Both the position numbers and the translations under genes were made by a program. From assembly GCA_000827495.1 (NCBI GenBank), contig KN817768.1:1-19672 (forward strand): DNA of 19,672 nt. The letters are read 5' to 3'. The DNA is from Hypholoma sublateritium FD-334 SS-4 (lineage: Eukaryota > Basidiomycota > Agaricomycetes > Agaricales > Strophariaceae). How positions within the stretch are numbered: the stretch's first letter is position 1; each line of letters starts with the position of its first letter. This document shows, one piece after another, positions 16,171 to 19,672 of the stretch. The notes under the pieces are model-generated. The model was not told the DNA's origin, searched no databases, and saw nothing but the letters and a program-made list of their open reading frames with translations.

Positions 16171-18327
16171 GTGTGTGGCTGTCGTCAAAGACAGGTCAGT
16201 ACGCGCAGCGCAAGAGAGTGGTCATGGACGCACTTCGCAGCCTGATGCCCCTCGTAGATGTGCCCCACTATGATCCTGCATGTGAATATCTATGCATGAG
16301 CGAGTATTGACGTTCCAATAGAACTGTCTTGCTTACATTTTCACCGTCGCATTCACTTTTATTGTTGGAAAATTTGCTAAAATATCTCAAACGCAATCGC
16401 ATGATGTTGGAACTTAGTTAGACTATTATATAGGGCATGCTGCATGGTACTTACCTTTCTAATGCACTTGAGGGCTTGAGGCAAAAAGCNTTCGTGTGTA
16501 CGACTCCGAGTTGGCTGTGGTCAGGTTCTGAGGGAGTTGGGATATGGATATGATTGAGATAGAGCATAAGTAGAAATGACTGGGGATCCAGCAGGACAGT
16601 CGCATTTATATAGCTTCATATTTTGGGGGCTTCGGCTGGCCAACTGCCGGGTGCTCCTTGGCCCNGAATTGCGGATCATCCCCAAATTCTTGAGGTGCGA
16701 CTGTTTGAACGTCTGCTAGTACTACCGAAGTTGAAGTCGAGACTCGGGCGTTCCCACCACGCTACCCCATGTGGGATGGGGCACAGCGTTGCGCAAGTGA
16801 CAGCGTCCGCGGGATGGGTTATCATCATCATGAATACAATAAGCGTCTTCGGTGCGCACCTTTTGCAGATGCATCCGGGTCTCCACGTTCTTGAATGAAT
16901 GAAGTGCGTCAGATGATGGAAAGACTCCGAAAGCGAAATCCAGACTCAAAGACAAATTTGCTTCCGCTTGGTGTCTCAAACGCCTGACGAAGTGTAGATG
17001 GACCACGAGGCCAATCGGCACGATGAGCTTTGGAGTTTCGAATTAGAGGCGCATGAGAAGATGGAGAGAACCGTTCGAAGAAGGCGAATTGAACATGAGG
17101 GACCACCGAGTCCGCGCAGTTTTGAGCAGTAAAAATATACATCTAATCTGACCCACGCGACAGAGTTTTTGAAGTTTGAGCACACCGCACGCGGAATACT
17201 TGCTGTAAGAGCTTACCCTGTATGACAATCTCACCCCCTTACAATTGATGATAGCGGCGTCAATTTCAAGTCAAAAGCACTGTATTTGTCTTGCTGGCCG
17301 CGCTCAGCGCTCAGCATGGAATGAGTCGACCACCGCCAGGCTCAGAGCCGGAGCATCGCAGTTTGTACTCTTGAGTTAGCGAGACACCGGTGGGGAGTAA
17401 ATGTTTGTGTGCAGGACATTGGGAAGTTCGTGGACTACGGCCCTAGATAATCCATGCAACTCCGAGAACTGGCGTTGTGCGACAAAGCGCTGGACTCAGG
17501 CTGCCGGTGAAATCTTGGGCACAGTACTTGTGCGTCGAACGTGTTAAGTGACTATCCGGACAGGTGGTGCTTGGTCGCTCGCTATTGGTGTGGAATAGTA
17601 AGGAATGGGTTGTGTCTGTGGCCTCGGCTGCGGCGAAGATAGAGGGTGAGCAGACCAGAGAAAATGGAATGGAGCGGGCCTTTATTTAAGTCGCTCTAGA
17701 TGACAGTATTTGGTGGGTGATGATCGACGACGTGCACTAAGTAGTACTTGAAGCTTGAAGCTTGAAGCCTGATTAGAACTTACAGTCGTCTCCGGCTAGC
17801 GGGGTACCGTGACCTTAGCCACAAGGGCGAAAACATATTCAAGTTATACACATCCTCTACCATTTGAGGTGCCCTCTGAGGATGCAGCTATGATCCAACA
17901 GTCNCAACAGAACAACTAATAAATTTCAACAGATAGCGTAGTAGAACATGTACAAGACCGAATGACAAGGTATCAAACAAATTATGAGGCGGCAGCCCAA
18001 CAACCGTGACTCCAACTCTTATCCATCACTAGAAATGTCCCAGTCGTAAATGGTACTCAAGAAAAGGATAGACTAGGATGCAATTGCCATAAGAATGGGG
18101 TAAAAAAGCAATACAAGAGAGAGTTTTGGGGGGTAAGCACCAAGGTAGCTGACTCTTGAGATTCGAGAAGATGTAGTAAGTATTGGTTTGGTATCGGTAC
18201 AAATCAGTAACAAAAAAGTGAGAAGAGCGAAGCAGAAGAAGCACAGTACAAGTCAAATAGATGGCACGAACCAAAGGAAGGAGCAAGGGAAATGTGGTTT
18301 CCAGCACCCGGGAGTCTGTCCGATTAT
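16171..18327. other. No confident gene; weak spliced-ORF candidates only
   Basis: This 2.1-kb stretch has short frames on both strands. A minus-strand candidate at 16567-16268 (TATA-like box at 16605-16612, 78-nt candidate intron) is treated under findings. Minus-strand frames at 16722-17021 and 16909-17142 are open for 77-99 codons but resemble nothing and overlap. A short tandem run of GAAGCTT lies at about 17751-17768. The right end, from about 18030 to 18327, is the likely 3' UTR and downstream flank of the coiled-coil gene. Confidence 0.5.
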
Positions 18328-19638
18328 TCAGATGGCGGCTGACAAGTCTGGGTCAGTTTTGTCCTGTNCTGTCGAAGTCGGTTTAATGGCACTTACATCC
18401 CTTCTTGGTTTCTAAGACCTCTAAGAAATCAACGATNCCGTTGATGCATACAAAGTCTGCTGCTGTGCAGAGATGGTTATGCATCGACTTGGTCTTGAGC
18501 AGCGCTTTCCGGAAGCTGGTCATGTCGGAGCCCACTTCATGCGCGTGAGTATTCGCCTGGTTACGAAGGTTGATTGAGGCTTGGGAAAGGAATCGCAGTG
18601 AGCCAGACTGCACGAGTTTGTGATACAATGGCTGGGATTCCAATTTCTTATCGGCAAGAAGTGCGAGGCACTTTCGGTAGCGATGTTCATCGACTGCTTC
18701 TTTTGTCATCGAAGCGGATTCCGACGGAGATGGATTGATGGCATGAGCCCACCAATTCTTCACGTTCCCGCCTCGTTCAGTTGCTGGTTCTCCGGTGAAT
18801 ATGTTGTGCAAAATCACACGTATTTTATCAACTACAGTCCGGATCTGAATCCGGACCATAAAGACAGGGTCCTACACAGAGTTCGCATGAGTGGGACCAA
18901 CCGGTGAACAGAGAGCAAAAGACACCCACCGTCGTCATCTGGTAGTCTACCAGATCTTTGACAGTATCATTTAAACCAGAGATGGTCGACTCCAAGACAG
19001 ATATCTGTTTGGCATGCTCAAGGGCACGATCCTTCGTTCTAGTCTCACTGTTCTGAATTTCTGTTTTTAACTCCTGCTGTAAATTAGAGATCGTAGTTTC
19101 TAAACGAGCGTTGATCGTGTGCTGGATTTGTGCATCAGAAATCTTCTGCGTCTCCATTGCGTTGAGTCGGCGCGTTAAGGCTTGCATCTCCTCGAGGATC
19201 AATCTATTCGGATCGTGCTTTGCCTCGGCTTTGTCCTCGATAGCTTTCGCTTTCCCTACGTTCTCCGTCTCGGTCTTCACATCGTTGACTCGCTGCTCCC
19301 CTGAGAATCGACTAAATTCATTTAACCTGTTGGATAGATCATGCAGCTGATGACCAGTATATATCAGCTGAGAGCTTAGATTATCAATCTAGATAATAAA
19401 TTCGGTCTGTCATTGTCATTGCATCGTAAGTGGAGGGATTTACCATGATAGCGGGGTTTTCATCCCGCTTCGTTGGCTCTAATTGAGGCTCGGTAGGAGT
19501 CTTCGCGCTCGAACTCGAGGCTGGTGGACTTTGGGCACCGGATGGCGAATCTGGCTTAGGCGTGAATGTACCGCTGGTGTATCGAATTTGAATAGGGAAA
19601 ACGTCCCAATTCTGCATGGTCTGCTGTTGCTGCCGCAT
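18328..19638 (-). CDS. Coiled-coil protein of unknown function (four exons)
   Basis: The exons are 19638-19444, 19388-18930, 18871-18397 and 18338-18328, coding 379 aa. The introns are 55, 58 and 58 nt. Intron 3 is canonical: GTAAGT donor, CTGAC branch, TTGTCAG acceptor. For intron 2 (GTGGGT to TGTGTAG) an alternative acceptor at 18845 also keeps the frame. The N-terminal 60 residues are Pro/Ser-rich and look disordered. Exon 2 is highly charged with leucine heptads (about residues 66-95 and 135-215), indicating a long coiled coil. The C-terminal ~130 residues look helical and globular and contain NLRNQANTHAHEV, an R-N-x4-H pattern at R321, N322 and H327. I do not recognise the family. The frame is open upstream of 19638 to the window edge without another ATG, so the start is provisional. 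One N (18437) lies in a glycine codon. Confidence 0.7.
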
Positions 19639-19672
19639 GGAGAGAGGTGCACACGGTGCACTGTGAGGCCGC

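Noticed and set aside
16722..17142. Minus-strand frames of 99 and 77 codons
   Set aside because: They overlap in different frames, no splice arrangement joins them convincingly and no motif is recognisable. A decayed gene cannot be excluded.
17143..17317. Minus-strand two-exon model starting at 17317 with a 40-nt intron
   Set aside because: The intron is shorter than any confident intron here, the product would be only 44 residues, and no promoter or family support exists.
17640..17690. TTTAAATAAAGG on the minus strand followed by a C/T-rich stretch, resembling a promoter
   Set aside because: No open frame of useful length or believable first exon follows within several hundred bases.
1..19672. 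CRISPR array, tRNA, rRNA or prokaryotic defence operon
   Set aside because: No short identical direct repeats with unique spacers, no tRNA A/B-box pair and no rRNA-like sequence were found. The tandem arrays are diverged and long-period, and the genes are spliced and eukaryotic.

Overview
The window reads as draft nuclear sequence of a basidiomycete fungus, probably an Agaricomycete. The evidence is spliced genes with introns of about 48-63 nt and CTNA-type branch sites, a chromodomain-bearing Ty3/Gypsy retrotransposon, a mitochondrial bL33 gene in three exons, an Sld3-like replication gene, and scattered single N calls typical of a draft assembly.

Layout. Bases 1-2975 are the 3' part of a Ty3/Gypsy chromovirus: a broken integrase/chromodomain reading frame, a second long ORF of unknown function in the usual env position, a polypurine tract, and a 494-bp 3' LTR with perfect 8-bp terminal inverted repeats. 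Bases 2976-4800 are a GC-rich block of degenerate repeats with splice-like motifs. It may carry a rapidly changing multi-exon gene on the minus strand, preceded by a TATA box and a pyrimidine-rich tract. Bases 4820-9080 hold no recognisable gene but contain diverged repeats: a nested inverted repeat, a pair of copies about 484 bp apart, and an array with spacing near 165 bp.

The gene-rich middle (9268-13746) holds four confident genes. An Sld3-like replication-initiation gene (minus, three exons) is divergent from mitochondrial ribosomal protein bL33 (plus, three exons; its coding exons are too short to stand out as ORFs), and the two share a 212-bp intergenic promoter. Next come two tandem, intronless DJ-1/PfpI (isonitrile-hydratase-like) paralogues on the minus strand, each with its own TATA box.

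Bases 13750-18300 are again mostly non-coding, with a diverged tandem array of about 215 bp spacing (about 14380-15480) and a shorter-spaced one (15818-16170). The right end (18328-19638, minus) is a four-exon gene for a coiled-coil protein of unknown function that ends in an 11-nt exon.

The identified genes do not form a pathway: the core has two housekeeping genes (DNA replication and mitochondrial translation) and a small enzyme duplication. The notable feature is the setting, a gene island flanked by several unrelated, strongly decayed tandem-repeat families and one retrotransposon. I found no CRISPR array, tRNA, rRNA or clear defence-type system.
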